A DNA stretch of 64,000 bases, taken from the NCBI GenBank assembly GCA_023846275.1, contig CM043870.1, positions 13,587,527 through 13,651,526 on the forward strand. The letters are read 5' to 3'. Made by a program: the position numbers and the translations under genes. Numbering within the stretch: the stretch's first letter is position 1; every line of letters begins with the position of its first letter. Of this stretch, positions 41,601 through 55,890 are shown one piece after another. This DNA comes from Vanilla planifolia (lineage: Eukaryota > Streptophyta > Magnoliopsida > Asparagales > Orchidaceae). The notes under the pieces are model-generated. The model saw only the letters and a program-made list of their open reading frames with translations. It did no database searches and was not told where the DNA came from.

Positions 41601-44600
41601 TTAAAAGAAAAGTAAATAAAATATTTCAAAAAGTAAAAATAAATAATTAATTTCATTGAACTTATCGAGTTGAATCTAATGACATTTGTTTCATCTAGAG
41701 TCGATGTTATTGAGAATTACTATTAATTATAAACTTTAATAAATATAAATAATTTTAGTTTTTTTAAAACTTCAGAACATAAATATATAAGAAAAAATGA
41801 GGTAAATTGAAGAAGTGAAATATAATCAAATCAATGAAATATATTATAACAAAAAAAGGTTCACAATTTGATGAAATGAGATGAGTAAATTGGAAAGCTT
41901 TAGTCTAATATATTAAGGAAATTAATTATAACATCAACAATTATCAAATCTAAAACTAATCAAAATACCTCAAAAATATTTTGGAAAACTCAGAAAATTA
42001 AATATTAAAAATATAAATATTTGTTTTATTTAGATATAGCTCGTCATGACAAGTCCAACCTTTCTTTCATCTTTATTATACCTTACTTGGAATTATTGTG
42101 AACTATCAAAGTAAATAAGAGTAAATAATCATAAAATATTATCTTAATACAAACTAAATAATTATTAAAGTTGAAATGAGATAAATTTAAGCACAATATT
42201 ATAACAAAATTAAATTGATAAAATGGTCAATTGAGAGAAACTTAGAGTTTCTAAGCAATATTACAAGATAAAAAGTTGAAAAAATAAAACAATTTTTTAT
42301 AGCTATATTCTCAGATACTAAGAAGATTGTGTGAAAAATTTTACAAGTCAAATGAGGAGAAACTTGAAATATCTCATAAAGCATATAAAAAACAAAAGAA
42401 AATAAAATATCTAAAGATATTAAAAAATAATATTTAGTTAGATAAAGCTCATTGTGTCCAACTATGTTTATTTCATCTCGATGGATACTCATTCGGATTT
42501 ACTATGAAATATTGTAATAAATAAGCATGCAAAAAAAAATTATTTTTTAAAAAATTAAGTAGATATAAATTACAATAGAACTAAGATAAATTAAAGAAAT
42601 ATAATACAACAAAATCATGGTAAATTAAAGGTCACACAATAGGAGGCTAGAATTTGAAAGTAGTATAACTAGATCAAAGTGAGATATAGAAACAAATGTG
42701 ATAAATTGCATAGTAAAGTCAAACTCTAATTGCCTCATAAGGTGTGCAAATACCTTTGTGTATATTTGGAAATATAAAACAATATTTACTTAAATAGAGG
42801 ACATAGAGATGAGTCCAAAGATTGATTGTTTTGAATTGTTCAGACCACAATCGCATCTACTACAAATTAAAAAAGTAAATAATAAAAATAAATAAAAATT
42901 TATTGTTTTAATATTAAGTAAATGCCTATATTAAAGTTGAAAAGGGATAAGTTGAAGTAATATAATATATTAAAATTAGTGCAATGTAGTGAAATAAAAA
43001 AAATTCAAAAAAACAAGATAAATTGCATGAGATGTTCCATTTCGAAATTCTAAGAAAGCCTATGTAAAAAACATTGATCACCAAATTATGTAGAATTATA
43101 AATGTCTCTTAAATCATGCAAAAGGCCTTCAAAAATATTTAAAACTATACAAATAAAGTTTTTATTAGATGAAGCTCATTAAGGATAATTCATTGATATT
43201 TGTTTTATCGTGATCAATCCTTGTCCAGAATTACTATGAACTATAAAATGAAGATAAATTATTATTTTATGAATTTTTAAAATATTTTACAGCTATAATG
43301 AAATAAAATAAAGAAATGCAATATTGTGAATTCAAAGCGATGAAAAGTTCACATACGCAAATCAAGTACAAATCAAATTACTAAAAACGTTTATCAAAAT
43401 ATTAGAAAAAAAATTCAAAAATATAAAAAATTGAAATACAATTTGATAGATCCCATTAAAACTAGTCCAGTGCTATTTGTTTCATCACACTTGATCATTG
43501 TTTAAAATTAGTAATAAATATAGAACTTAATAATAAAAAATAATAATAAAGTATTATTTAATATTATTGAAAAATATAAAAAAACTAAAATAATGTATTT
43601 TAAGAAATGTAATGTAAAATAATCAAACCCATGTAAATGTCTCACGATAAGTCATTTGTAGTTATTTGGTAATATAGTGAAATCAACTGGAAAATGTTTG
43701 AAGAAACATTAGAACTTATATGGGAAAAATGTATTCAAACACACTAAGGAAATAGAGATGTTACATCCTAGAGCCCACGGCGATGTGAATAACAACATGA
43801 TTTAAAGTTTTCATGGGAGGAGAATTAGAATTTCAAAATATTATAATCAAATTAATGCATAAAATTTGAACAAATGAGAAAACTTATATAGAAATTTTGC
43901 TTTCGAAAAAACTAAAGTGATCGAGTATAATATCTTCGACTGTCAAATATATTACGAATCCAAATTTCTTATAAAGTATTTAAAAACTTTTGTTAAATTT
44001 GTTATTTAAAAATATAAGAATGAATATTTGATAGAGCTCATTGAGATGAGTCTATCGACTTTTCTTTCTTCCAAACAAAACCCCTTTTAGAAGTATCCCA
44101 AATTGTAAAAAAATAAAGTTACATAATGCTAAATTATTATTTTAATAATAAGTACATTTATATAAAGGTAAAATGTGATAAATAATGCTATAAATTTTAA
44201 CCAAGTAAAAGTAATGTAAAAGACAATATGGAAGAGACTTGAAGTTATAGAGTAATGTGAAAAAATCAAAAAGATATATTTGAAAAAATGAGATCATTTC
44301 TATAATAAGTTGCATTCCATGATTCTTAGTAAATAGAGTGTAATATCATGGATTATAAAATTAGTTAAGAATGAAATTACTTGTGAAATATGCCAAATCG
44401 CTTGAAAACATATGAGAAAAATAGTAATATGAATAAATAATATATAAAACTCATCTAGATGAGAATAAAGAAGTTTGTTTTATCATGATAAAATCTTGTT
44501 TGGAACTACTACAAACAACAAAAATATGTAAACATAAATAATTATGAATTGCATTTTAGTATTAAGAAAATAACTATTAAAGTGGAAATGAGATAAATTA

Positions 44601-46895
44601 AGGCAATGTAATGTGACAAAATAGAAGACATGTGACGGCCACTCGTTTAAAAATAAAGAGTTATATAATGAAGTAGCCAAATCAATTAAATAACTTTATG
44701 AAAAAAGGTAACTTTGTCGGAAAGATTCATTCCACGATGCTAGCTTGATTGGTTATAAAATCTTTGATAGTAAAATTAGGTATAAATCAAAATATCTATT
44801 AAAGAAGTCTAATCACTAAAAAATAAATTTTTTTCCAATACAAACATAAATATTTGATTTGATAGAGCTCGTGGACAAGAGTCCAATGAAACTTGATACA
44901 TCTTGATTAAACAACTTTTGAATTTGCTACAAATTAAAAAAATAAATGAGCATAAAAAACCAAATTATGTTTTTAACCTTAAGTAAATTAATCTAAAATA
45001 ACAAAAAAAATGATGTAGAGGCCAAATGAGAAGAGAATTAGAGTTTCTTAGTAATACAATCGAAAAATGTTGAAGTGGCATTCCAAGATTGTAAGCAAAT
45101 TGTGTGTAATAATCTCAATCATCAAATCAAGTGCACATTAAAATCCCTTAAAAAGTTAGCCAAAACTTTAGAAAATAAAATATTCAATAAAATAAAAAAC
45201 ATATTTTTATTTAGCGAGATCTCTTTGAGAAAACCTAGTCACATTTGTGTAATCTTGATTGATCCTTGTTTGGAATATTTGTTAAAGTTGAAATGACATA
45301 AGTTGAAGTAGTATAATATTTCAAATCAAAGTGATAAAAAGAGTCACATGACTGATGGTTTAGAGTGACATAGTAATATAACACATTTGAACAAAAAAAA
45401 CAATGAAATATTTCGATAGATTAAATCAAAAAGTTTCATTTAATGATATGATGGAAATCGACGCCAAGGCCTTGATCGTCAAATCATATAAGAATAAAAC
45501 TAAATCATTAAATGTGTAATCATACATGAAAATAGGTCATTAAATATAATAAAAATAAGTTTTTATTTTGCATAGCTTGCCAAGACAAGTGCAAGGACCT
45601 TTGTTTCATTTCAAAAGGACCCATTAGAAATTAAGTTAATTTTGAAACGAAAAAATATACTTAACTAATTAAAAAATATTCTTTTATCATTAAGCAAAAA
45701 TATATTAAAGTTGAAATTAGAAAATCATAATGTAATATTAAAAAAAGTGATATAGAAGTCATATAAGAAGTCTTTTAGGCTTACATAATAATATAAACAA
45801 ATTAAGGAAAAAAATTTGAAAAATGGAAATAAATGTTATGAGAAAGTTGAATTCCAAGATGTTAAGTAGATGGAGTGTGACAACCTCAACTGTCCAACCA
45901 GGCATAAAATAAGCATAAATAATATTAAAAAATTATTTAATAATAAGTAAACATGTATTAAAGATTAAATAAGATAAATTAAGGTACTTTATTATAATAA
46001 AATAAGACTAAGGTAATGTTGACATGAGGGAAAGTTACAATTTCCTAAAAATAATAACAAAACATTTGAATTAAAAAGAAAAATTATATGAGAATATTGC
46101 ATTGCATGATACTATGGAGTTTGACTGTAACGTCCTCAATCTTAAAACATAATAAAAATTAAATGTCACATAAGGAGTACAAAAAACACTAGAAAGTATG
46201 ATATTTAAAAAATATAATAATGGATATTAAATTAGATAGAGCTTGTCATGACGAGACAATCGTATATTTTACATATTAACACATTATTTAATTTTAAATA
46301 AATTTATATTAAAATTGATAGGACACAAATTGTACAATTATAATATATCCAATTAAAAATTTTGTTAAAGGTCACATTAGATGAAATTTTGAGTTTCTTA
46401 ATAAAAAAATAAAATTAATATGTAGCATTTTAGGACATGGAGTGTAACATTATTAATTTTCAAATCAAGTATGAATCAAAATAGAATATAAAATATGCCA
46501 AAATTGAACAATAAAAATATTTTTAATTATAAATATAAATATTAAAATGAATATTTTAAAATATCCATTGATGTTTGTTTCTTCTTGATTGGACCTCATT
46601 TGAAATTTTTGTAAATTACAAGAGGAAATAAGCATAAATAATTGAAATTATTACTTTTAATACTAAGTAAACATTTATTGAAGCTATAATTATAAAAATC
46701 AAAGTAATATATACACTAATATAAAAATTAATGTCGTATGATATGAGATGCAGAAGTACATAGTAACATGACCAACTCAAAACAAAAAATTTGAAGAAAT
46801 GGTATAAAATGCCTGCAAAAGATGCATTCCACATATTAAGGTGATCAAATGAAAATTAAGTAAATTAATATAAAAGCTAAAATGAGATTAATTGA

Positions 46896-47115
46896 CACAA
46901 TCTAACACAACAAAATGAAAGTTATGTAAAGGTTTCTTTAGAGGAGATTTGGAGTTACAAAACAAAATAACAAAATCTAAGAGAAAAATTTGAAAAAGCG
47001 AGATTAATTGTACCATGAAGTTGCATTCATTGATTCTGAGAAGATAGAAGACCACATCCTCAATCATGAAAATAGTTGGAAACATCTTTTAAAAAAATTG
47101 AATATTTCATTGGAT
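46896..47115 (+). repeat. Subfamily segment of the array, copy 1
   Basis: This segment matches the segment at 48,242-48,460 far better than it matches other units. Shared stretches keep a constant offset of 1,345-1,346 bp: GAGAAAAATTTGAAAAAGCG (46,981 and 48,327), TGATTCTGA (47,032 and 48,377) and CTTTTAAAAAAATTGAATAT (47,086 and 48,431). Both copies also lack the same roughly 60 bp that normally lie between the CAAATCAGGT-like and ATGAATATTTAATT-like words. Confidence 0.8.
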
Positions 47116-48241
47116 TGATCTCAAGATGTGTCGAACGATATTTTTTTCTCATGATGTTACATAGTTTATAATCAACATGGATTACCAAGGTAAACAAACA
47201 TAAATAATAATAATTTTTTTCCAAAATCATGTAGGTATGTATTAAAGATGAAATAAAATAAATTAAAGCCAAGTAATATAATTCATGGTGATGTAAATGT
47301 CACATGTGATGGGATTTAGACTAACATAGTAGTTTGACCAAATTAAAGAAAAAATATTTTAAGATATACGATAACATTTATAGGAAAGATTCAATGCAAA
47401 ATACTAAGGAAATTGAGTCTAACATTTTTTAACATCAAATTATGTGTGAATCAAATTGGTTATTAAAGTATCCCAAAATTTTAAAAAATAAAATATTTAA
47501 AATTATTAAAAAAAAATGATTATTTAATTGCATGTAGCTTACACAAAGTAGTTTAATGATGCCCATTTCTTATAAATTAGATATTTTCTAGATTTACTAC
47601 AAGTTACCAAATTAAATAAGTACAAGTAATAAAAAATTATTATTTTAATATTAAGTCGATATATATTAAAGTTAAATTGCTGCAATGTTATATAAGTAAA
47701 TCAAAGTGAAATAAAAATCGCATAAGAGTTGATTTAAATGTAGATATGAAAATAACAAAATCAAAGATAAATATTTAAAGAAATAAGAAAACTTATATGA
47801 GAAAGCTGTATTATAAGATACTAAGGGGATCAAGTGCAATAATCTCGATCATTAAATCATATCAATGTCCAATGACTCCAAAAAATGTATAAATCATTCA
47901 TAAAAATGTTATTTAAAAGGACAAAAAACTTTAATCTAATTGAGTATGTCAGGACAAGTCTTATGGTGTTTGTTTTGCATTATCAACCCTCATTTGAAAT
48001 TTCTATAAATTATAATAATAAAAAAATGAAAAATAATAAATTATTTATTTTAATAAAAAATAATTAGAACTAAAATATTATAAACTGAAATAATGTAATA
48101 TAACAAAATCAACACGATGTAAAATTCACAAGAGAGGAGATTTGGAGTAACGTACTAATGTAACCAAATAAAAGTGAAAAATATTAACAAATGAGATAAA
48201 TAGTGTTAGAAAATTACATTCCAAGATTCTAATATTATTTT

Positions 48242-48460
48242 AATAATATAATGCAACAATATTAAAGCTATATAAAGGTTGGATTAGAAGAGATTTTGAG
48301 TTACAAAATGAAATTACCAAATCCAAGAGAAAAATTTGAAAAAGCGAGATTAATTGTACTTAAAGTTTCATTCCATGATTCTGAAAAGATTGTAGAAAAC
48401 ATCCTTGATCAAGAAAATAGTTGAAAAAATCTTTTAAAAAAATTGAATATTTCATTAAAT
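48242..48460 (+). repeat. Subfamily segment of the array, copy 2
   Basis: This is the partner of 46,896-47,115. The shared private words and the shared internal deletion indicate common descent after most units had already diverged, by segmental duplication, unequal exchange or gene conversion. The offset is about 3.25 unit lengths, so it is not a simple whole-unit step unless intervening units have lost sequence. Confidence 0.8.
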
Positions 48461-51400
48461 AAAATGTTATTTATCTTTTAAGTAAATCTATAATCAAGTT
48501 GAAATGACAAAAGCTGGAGTAATATAAAATAACCAAATAAATGCAAACATTTTCACAAATGAGATGATATGTTTGGAAATGTTCCATAGCAATGCACTAA
48601 CGAGATCAAGTGCAACATCTTTGATCATAAAATAAGAGAAAAATTAATTGTCTTTTCAGGCACGAAACACCCTAATAATTAGAAATATAAAAAAATAAAT
48701 ATTTAATTTGATTAAACACATTCATATGATTTTAAAAATATTTTTTTCAACTCCATTGGACCCCATTAAGAGTTATGGTGAATTATAATAAGAAATAAGC
48801 ATAAGTAAAAAGAAATTGTCATTCTAAAATTATACAAATATGTAATAATGCTAATATAAGATAAATATTGGTAATATAATATAACCATGTCAAATTGATG
48901 TAATTGTCACAAAAAAGAATTTTTGGAGTTGCATATCATTCTCATTAAGTCAAAGATAAATATTTTAAGAAATGAAAAAAATTACATAAAAAGGTTGCAT
49001 TCATACAAATTAAAAAAATAGAGGGTAACATCCTTGATCACAAAACCTTTTATGAATTAAAATTTCTCCAATATTGTGCAAAAAACATATGCAATAAATT
49101 ATTAATTTCATAGAGCCTTCAAAGTGAGTCCAACAATATTTTATTTATCAAGATTAGGACTCACTTGGAAGTTATTAAGAATAACTGAAGTGAATGTTAA
49201 GCACACTAATAAAATATATTTTCTATTATTAAACAAATACATATTAAAGATTAATTTATATAAATTGAGACATTACAACATAAAAAAATAAAACAAATGT
49301 AGAAGTCATACAAGTTGTTATTTATAACTAGTTAGAGATATAATCAATTCAAAATATCTCATATCATTAATCTTGAGTTGAGTTATAGATTGAAATGTCT
49401 AACAAATCTTGCCAAAACTTTCAAAAAAAAAATTTGAAATTATGAAAATGAATAATTAATTTCATATATCTCTTTGAGAAGAATTACATGACCTTATTTA
49501 ATCTTCATCAAACTTTTGTTTAGAATTACTAAGAAATAATATTGCAAAAAAAAAAAATCATAAAATTACTTTTTTATATTAAGTAAATATATTTTAAAGC
49601 TACAATTAGAAAAATATAACTATTATAATATAACAAAATAAATGTGAAAATTTTGAATAAATTAGATAAATTGTATGTGAGAGTGTATTTCTATGTAACT
49701 GCAGAGATCGAGCATAACATTCTAGATAGTATAAATTGGTACGAAAAAAATCTCTCATAAAATCAATTAAAAATAACTTAAATTACTAAAGGGAATATTT
49801 ACTTGGATAGAGTTCATGGAGTCAACTCTAACAAAGTTTGTTTCAAGTTAATCTAACTTCATTTCGAATTATTATGTTGTATTATTTTGACATTAAGCAA
49901 AGAGAAGTTGAAAAGAGATTATTTGATGTAAAGTGCTGTATGCTAATTAAATTTATGTAAATGTAGAATGAGTGGATTTTTAAAGTTACATTTTAATATC
50001 GGAAAACCAAAGATAAAAATTTTAAATAACAATAACAATTCTATGAAAAAATTCATTTTAAGATACAAAATTGAATGAGTGCAATATTTTATATCATCAA
50101 ATTCTATAAAAATTGAATTGTCTCATACAGCATGAAAAATTCCTTAAATAACTATTTTAAAAATATAAATTGAGTATTTAATTCGATCGAGTTGATTAAG
50201 AAGAGTCTAATAATGCTTGATATGTATTAGTCAAACCTCATTTGTCGTTAATATGAATTATAAAAAAATAAGTATAGATAGTAATAAATTATGAATTTTA
50301 ATATTATGTCAATATATATTAAAGCTACATTAAAGCAATGTAATACACCAAATTGACGAAAAACTTTTGAACAATTGAGATAAATTATATTGGAAAGTTG
50401 TATTACAAGTTAATGAGGAGATCATGTGTGACCTCCTTTATCTGCAAATTAAGTAAAAATAGATTACCTTATAAATCTTGTAAAAACCTTAAAAACTCAA
50501 AAATAAATAATTGATCATTTAATTTGAACAAACTCAATCAGATGACCCCAACAAGTTTATTTCATCTCAATCAAATTTTATTTGAAATTATTATGACTTA
50601 CTAATACAAAAAAGAATTAATATAAGAAATTATTCTTTAGTACTATGCAAACACATTAACTCCACAATGAGATAAATTGATAAAAAGTGATATAACCAAA
50701 TCAAATAAATATAAATTTCATATGTGTGGAGATTTCAAACAACTTATTAAAAAAATGAAAAAAAAAATTTAAAAATTAGATAAATTATAAAAGAAAGTTG
50801 CATTCCAAGATACTAAGAGGATAGAGTCTAACTTTATTGATCATCAAATTAGGTAAAAATAAAAATAACCATGAAAAATGTAAAAGCCATAGAATATATG
50901 ATATTTAAAGTTATATTAATGAATGTTAAATTTCATAGACTTCATGGGGATAAGCCCAATAGTATTTGTATAGTCTTCTATGAACCTTGTTGAAAATTAC
51001 TCAAACTTATGAAAGTAAATAAGAAAACTTAATATTGAAATATCATTTTAATGTTAAACATATGTATATATATTAATGTTAAAATAAGATAAATTGAACA
51101 AATATATCATAACCAAAGCATGGTGGAAAATTTAAAAAAATGAGATAAATTGTTTGAGAAAAATGCATTACAAAATACAAATGAGATAGAGTGTATATTC
51201 TCGAATGGAAAAACATATAAAACTCAAAATAACTCATTAAATATACCAAAATGTTTAAAAAAAGTTTGTTTGTTAAAGCTCATCTAGATGAGTCTAACAA
51301 TATTTATTTTGTCTCCACTGTACCTTGTTTAGAATTTTGCTAAATCTAAAAGGAAAAAAATTCAAATAATAATAACTTATTATTAAATTATGATGTAAAC

Positions 51401-54400
51401 ATATATTAAAGTAGAAAACGATAAACTGAAGACTTGTAAAATGATCATACCAAATCAATTAAAAAGTTATATGAGTAGAAAAATAGAGTTACATAGTAAT
51501 TGAACTAATTCAAACCTAAAAATTTGAAGAGATTAAATAAATAATATATAAAATTTTTATTTCAAGTTATTAAGTAGATCGAGTATAAGATCCTGATTCA
51601 TCAAATCATATATGAATTGAAACGTTTTGGAAAACACAATAAAGTCTTAAAAATAACATTTTTTTCAAAATTTAAAATATAAATATTTAATTACATAGTT
51701 CTTTTCAAGACAAGTGCTGGAAGTTCGTTTCCTCTAAATCAAACCATGCCTATAATTACTGAGTTATAAAAGTAAACATGTTTAAATAAAATTAAATTAT
51801 TATTTTAATATTAAGTAAATAAACATTAAAACATTTTGATATAAATTGAAACAATGTCATATAATGAATTACAAGTAATGTGACAATCACATAAGAGGAC
51901 GGTAAAAGTTTCATTGTGATACTGCCAAATTCAAGGAAACTTTAAAGAAATGAGAAAAATTGTATGCAAAAGTTGCATCTAAGATACTAAGAAGATCAAG
52001 TATAAACTTTCTTGATTATCAAATCAAGTGTTAGTTAAAATCTCATAAGAAGCTAAAATGAGATAAATTATAGAAATGAAATATAAAAAAGTGAAGCCCA
52101 CACAACTCCAGAATTATGTTTTTGTAGCAATATAAACAAATCAAAGTGAAACAATTGTCACACAATAAGAGAATTATAGTTTCATAATAATCTTGCCTAA
52201 TCATAACAAAAAAATTTGAAAAAGTAAGATAAACTAAATCAGAAAGTTACATTCGAAGATATTGTGGATATTCAATATAATATCTTTAACTGTCAATTTA
52301 GTTGCAAATAAAAAATTCTCATAAAACAAGGATAAATCCTAGAAAATAAAATATTTCCAAAAATAAAAATTAATTTTTAACTAGATAAAGCTCATAAAGA
52401 AATTTTCTATGATGTTTGCTTTGACTCAGTTGGTAAAATAGTTTAAAAAAAGTAAAAGTAAATGTTTGATTTGATAGTGCTCAACATGGTGAATATAATG
52501 ACATTTTTTCATATCCGTCAAAACTTCTTTGAAAAAACTATAATCTACAAAATTAAATAAGAAAAACTAATAGTAAATTATTTTTTCAAAATCAGTAAAA
52601 ATACAAAAAGATCTAGATTGAGATCAATATAAGCAATGTAATTTAAAAAAAAAAAATTATATTAATATTATACAAACATATATTAAAGTTAAAATGAAAT
52701 ACTTTAGTGATTAAAATTTAGATAAATCATATTAATGTAATTTTCACATAAGAGGTGATTTAAAAGTTTTTTTTTGATATAATGAAATTTGTGTAAAAAA
52801 TTTGAAGGTCAAATTTCTTAGGAAAATTATATTCTAAGATACTATGGAATTAGAGTGAAACTCTCATGCAACAATACTAATATGACTTAATATGTCTCAT
52901 AAAATATACCATAATCTTACAAAATGAAATATTTAAAATTTAAATTTCCATTATCCCTAATCCCATTGGGAGGTGTCAAATGATATTTATTTCATTTGAA
53001 TTAGATCTCATTTAGAATTACTATGAATTACATTAATAATAAAGCATAATAGTAATATATTATTATTATTATTAGATTAAGTTAATATATAATAAAGTGG
53101 GAATAAAGAAAATTGAAGTAATTAAACACAACCGAATCAAATTGAAAATTTTAAAGAAATGAGAATAATTATGTCAGAAAAGTAAATTCCAAGGTACTAA
53201 GTGGACAAGTGTAATATCTTCGATCATCATATCAAATAAGATGAATCCAATGACATTCGTTTAATATCCATCAAACCTCATTTGGAATTACAATTTATTA
53301 CAATTATAAAAAACATAAATAATCGTAAATTATTCTTTAAATTTTAAGTAAATATTAATTAAAATGTTGATCAATGAAATCAAAGGAATATAATACAAGA
53401 AATTCAAACAAAATAGTTCAAAGAAAAGAGATAAATAGCATAGAAAAGTTGCTTTTTATGATAGTATAAGAAAGTGTATAATATTTTCAACTGATAATTT
53501 AGGTACAAATCAAAATGGCTTTTAAAGAATTCCAAATCCTTCAAAAAATATAATTAAAAGCATAAAAATGTTTATTTAATCTAATATGTCTCATTGTATT
53601 GAGTTTGACGATGTTTGTTTCATTTCTATCATACATTTCTTTTGGAATTACATTGAATTATCAAACAAAATAAGCTTGAAGATTAAGGAATTTTTTCGTT
53701 AAAAAATAAGTATTTAATAAATATTGAATAAGATAAATATAAGAAATATAAATAAATCAAAGTTTGTTAAGGTTACACATCAGTGGAATTAAAGTTTCAT
53801 ATTATGAAAATTAAAAAAAAAATAAAATTTAGAAATGAGACAAATTTCACGAGAAGGTTTCTTTCAAAGTTATTAAGGTGATCAAGCATAACATTTGAAA
53901 TAATTTAGGGATGTTTGGATCAAATGTATCTTAAACATGCCAAAACTCTCAAAAAAATTTGAAAATATAAAACTAATAATTAATTAGATAAAGTTCATCA
54001 AGTTTATTCATATGACATTTATGTTTTCATGATTGGACCTTGTTTGGAATTACTATCAATTGCTAAAGAAAGTTTAAATTGTAATATTATGAAAAAATAA
54101 GTTATATCTAAAAAAAATTGATGTAATGTGATATAACCAAATCAAATTATGTACAAATTAAACTATCTCATCAAGCATGCCAAAAAACTTATTGAGATAA
54201 TTCAAATGGTACTTGCTATGTCTAAATCTGATCTTGTTTGGCATTATTCTAAATTACCAAGTAAATTAGCATAAAAAACAACAAATTATTATTTTACATA
54301 TTAAGTATATATATTAACACAAAAATAAGATAAATTGAAGCAATATAATATAGCAAAATAAAGCATTATAAAGGTCACTTAAGAAGAGATTTAGAGTTAT

Positions 54401-54427
54401 ATTATAATATAACTACACTATTACAAA

Positions 54428-55890
54428 TTAGTGTGTTGCCCTAACGATCCTACATGGAGCAAAAATCATTGTAAAGTAAGATAGTCTTGTCCATGATCAG
54501 TAAAATGGATATAAAAGAAGGTGAATTCATAAATAACTTAGGGAAACAAATGGAACAAAATCAGTTGACCAGTGGGAGTAAATGCTTCATAGTGACACAG
54601 AACAAGTGCAGATCCATATGTAGTCCTTACCTAAACTTAAGTAGCTTATGCTCAATCCCAATACATTTTTTTCATCCACATAAAAATTTCTAAATTCAAA
54701 AGAAGTCTTCATTATGTCAAGTAGATTCCTATTAGGCAATTAAAGTATATTAATTGATTCATAGAATGAAAGAAAAAAATTGGAAGAAGAGGAAATCGTT
54801 GAAACAATAAATTTTCCATTATTTTGTACCAATAAATAAAATCTAGACTCTTTTTTTGAGGCCCTCTGGGAAAGCCACAATTAGTATTTACTATTCCTTG
54901 TTAGTGCTACTCATTTTGCTTTTTTTTTGCCAAGCTCTGCAAATTTTATTCCATTCTTGAACTATACTTCTTAGATTCAAAGCCCTTACAAAACATCGAA
55001 GTATAGCTATGAGCCATTAGTGGAGATTTAGCATGCATATCCAAATCTATCAATAATACCCTATTTAGCTAAGTTCCAAGAAAACTCATTGGTACGTTGG
55101 AACAACTAAAACCTCTGTAGAATTTGTAGCTGAAAGAAGAATAATGTCCACTCCAAAAAAGGGATAGACAAATAGCAATAGCATTATTCACCCTTCCAAG
55201 AACCCAAACTACAACAAAAAATATGACACTTCCTTGCTCCATTAAAATTTTCTATTATATACATGAGAGCTACTGAAAACCTTGCACTACACCCTCCAAA
55301 GATAAAAGAGAAGTTGTTTGTATCTTGTTGGAATGCTTTCCATGTATATGCAAGAAAAAACAATATCAGTTGTTATTGTTCATTTTAATCTAAGAAAGCA
55401 TGAGCAAATTAATGTAAAGAATGTCGTTGTGTGCAACAAAAGTAGCGATTCTTTTTTCTATCCTCATATGAATATGAATATAAATATAATTGAAAGAATG
55501 GAAATTGTCACTACAATATTATAGTGGTGTCATTTCATTTGTAAGGATATGGATGAGAAGAAACTCTCAAGTTTTGTTTTGCATTAGGGATGTAATGGAA
55601 TCAACCATCAACTCAACGCTCTATAGAACTAGATTTCATAAAAAACATAGAGGCAGAATGAAGAGAATATCTTGATAAGGCAATTGCATTTGTTTTAGCA
55701 AAAATGCTCCTTCGGCACTTCAATCCACTTGGATCACACCTAAACAAATAAACGCTAGGTGAAGAGCATTGATATGATCCATGCATCATCGTGAAAAGAT
55801 ATGGGTATGTATCTTTCCTGGCAAACTTATTACAACTAGACTAACCAAAACACATATGGGCTCAGGGAAGACAGCCCCCTTTCGGAATGA
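54428..55890 (+). pseudogene. rpl16: Plastid-derived rpl16 pseudogene with its group II intron
   Basis: The functional plastid gene encodes ribosomal protein uL16 of the large subunit, from a 9-nt exon 1, a long intron and exon 2. Here TTAGT at 54,428-54,432 matches the end of exon 1 and is followed by GTGTT, close to the group II GUGYG start. Exon 2 starts near 55,619. Its reading RTRFHKKHRGRMKRIS at 55,628-55,675 matches plastid L16 residues of the KRTRFRKQHRGRMKGIS region. EKIWVCIFPGK and RLTKTHMGSGK at about 55,790-55,870 match the RGGKIWVRIFPDK and RPTETRMGSGK regions. The distance from exon 2 start to the serine-proline codons after GSGK is 258 nt in the plastid gene, and the same point is reached here near 55,877. 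In-frame stops, for example right after RMKRIS, and codon losses make it non-functional. The last third of exon 2 is not recognised. The implied intron is about 1,186 bp, in the plausible range for plastid rpl16. Mitochondrial rpl16 lacks this intron, so the source is plastid. Confidence 0.85.
55546..55618 (+). other. Group II intron domains V and VI remnant of plastid rpl16
   Basis: Just upstream of exon 2, GGATGAGAAGAAACTCTC (about 55,551-55,568), followed by AAGTTTTGTTTTG, aligns with the domain V hairpin of plastid group II introns, whose usual form is GCCGTATGAG, a GAAA-type loop, CTCATGTACGGTTC. After it, GGAATCAACCATCAACTCAA leads to the exon, matching the usual ACCATCAACTATAACC end of the rpl16 intron. 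The lower stem has lost pairs, as expected for a dead copy. The rest of the presumed intron (54,433-55,545) is not individually recognisable. Confidence 0.7.

Larger units (their letters stand above)
35700..54418 (+). repeat. Block D of the ~415-bp array, the longest block
   Basis: About 45 diverged units run head to tail in plus orientation. The CCTCATTTGGAATTACT-like landmark is near 35,828, 36,240, 36,652, 37,071, 37,487, 37,896, 38,274, 38,690, 39,110, 39,531, 39,990, 40,415, 40,820, 41,241, 41,704, 42,082, 42,489, 42,850, 43,227, 43,496, 44,086, 44,494, 44,917, 45,264 and 45,618, and it continues similarly to the end. Most spacings are 405-425 bp, with shortened units near 43.3, 45.1 and 46.3 kb. 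The unit palindrome is perfect near 44,450 and 51,280, both with TA rather than AA at the centre. No shared reading frame exists. The block is cut at 54,418 by the plastid-derived insertion and resumes in register at about 56,115. Confidence 0.9.

Noticed and set aside
54487-54693. 68-residue frame inside the plastid-derived insertion as a possible gene
   Set aside because: It falls inside the presumed rpl16 intron and shows no recognised motif.
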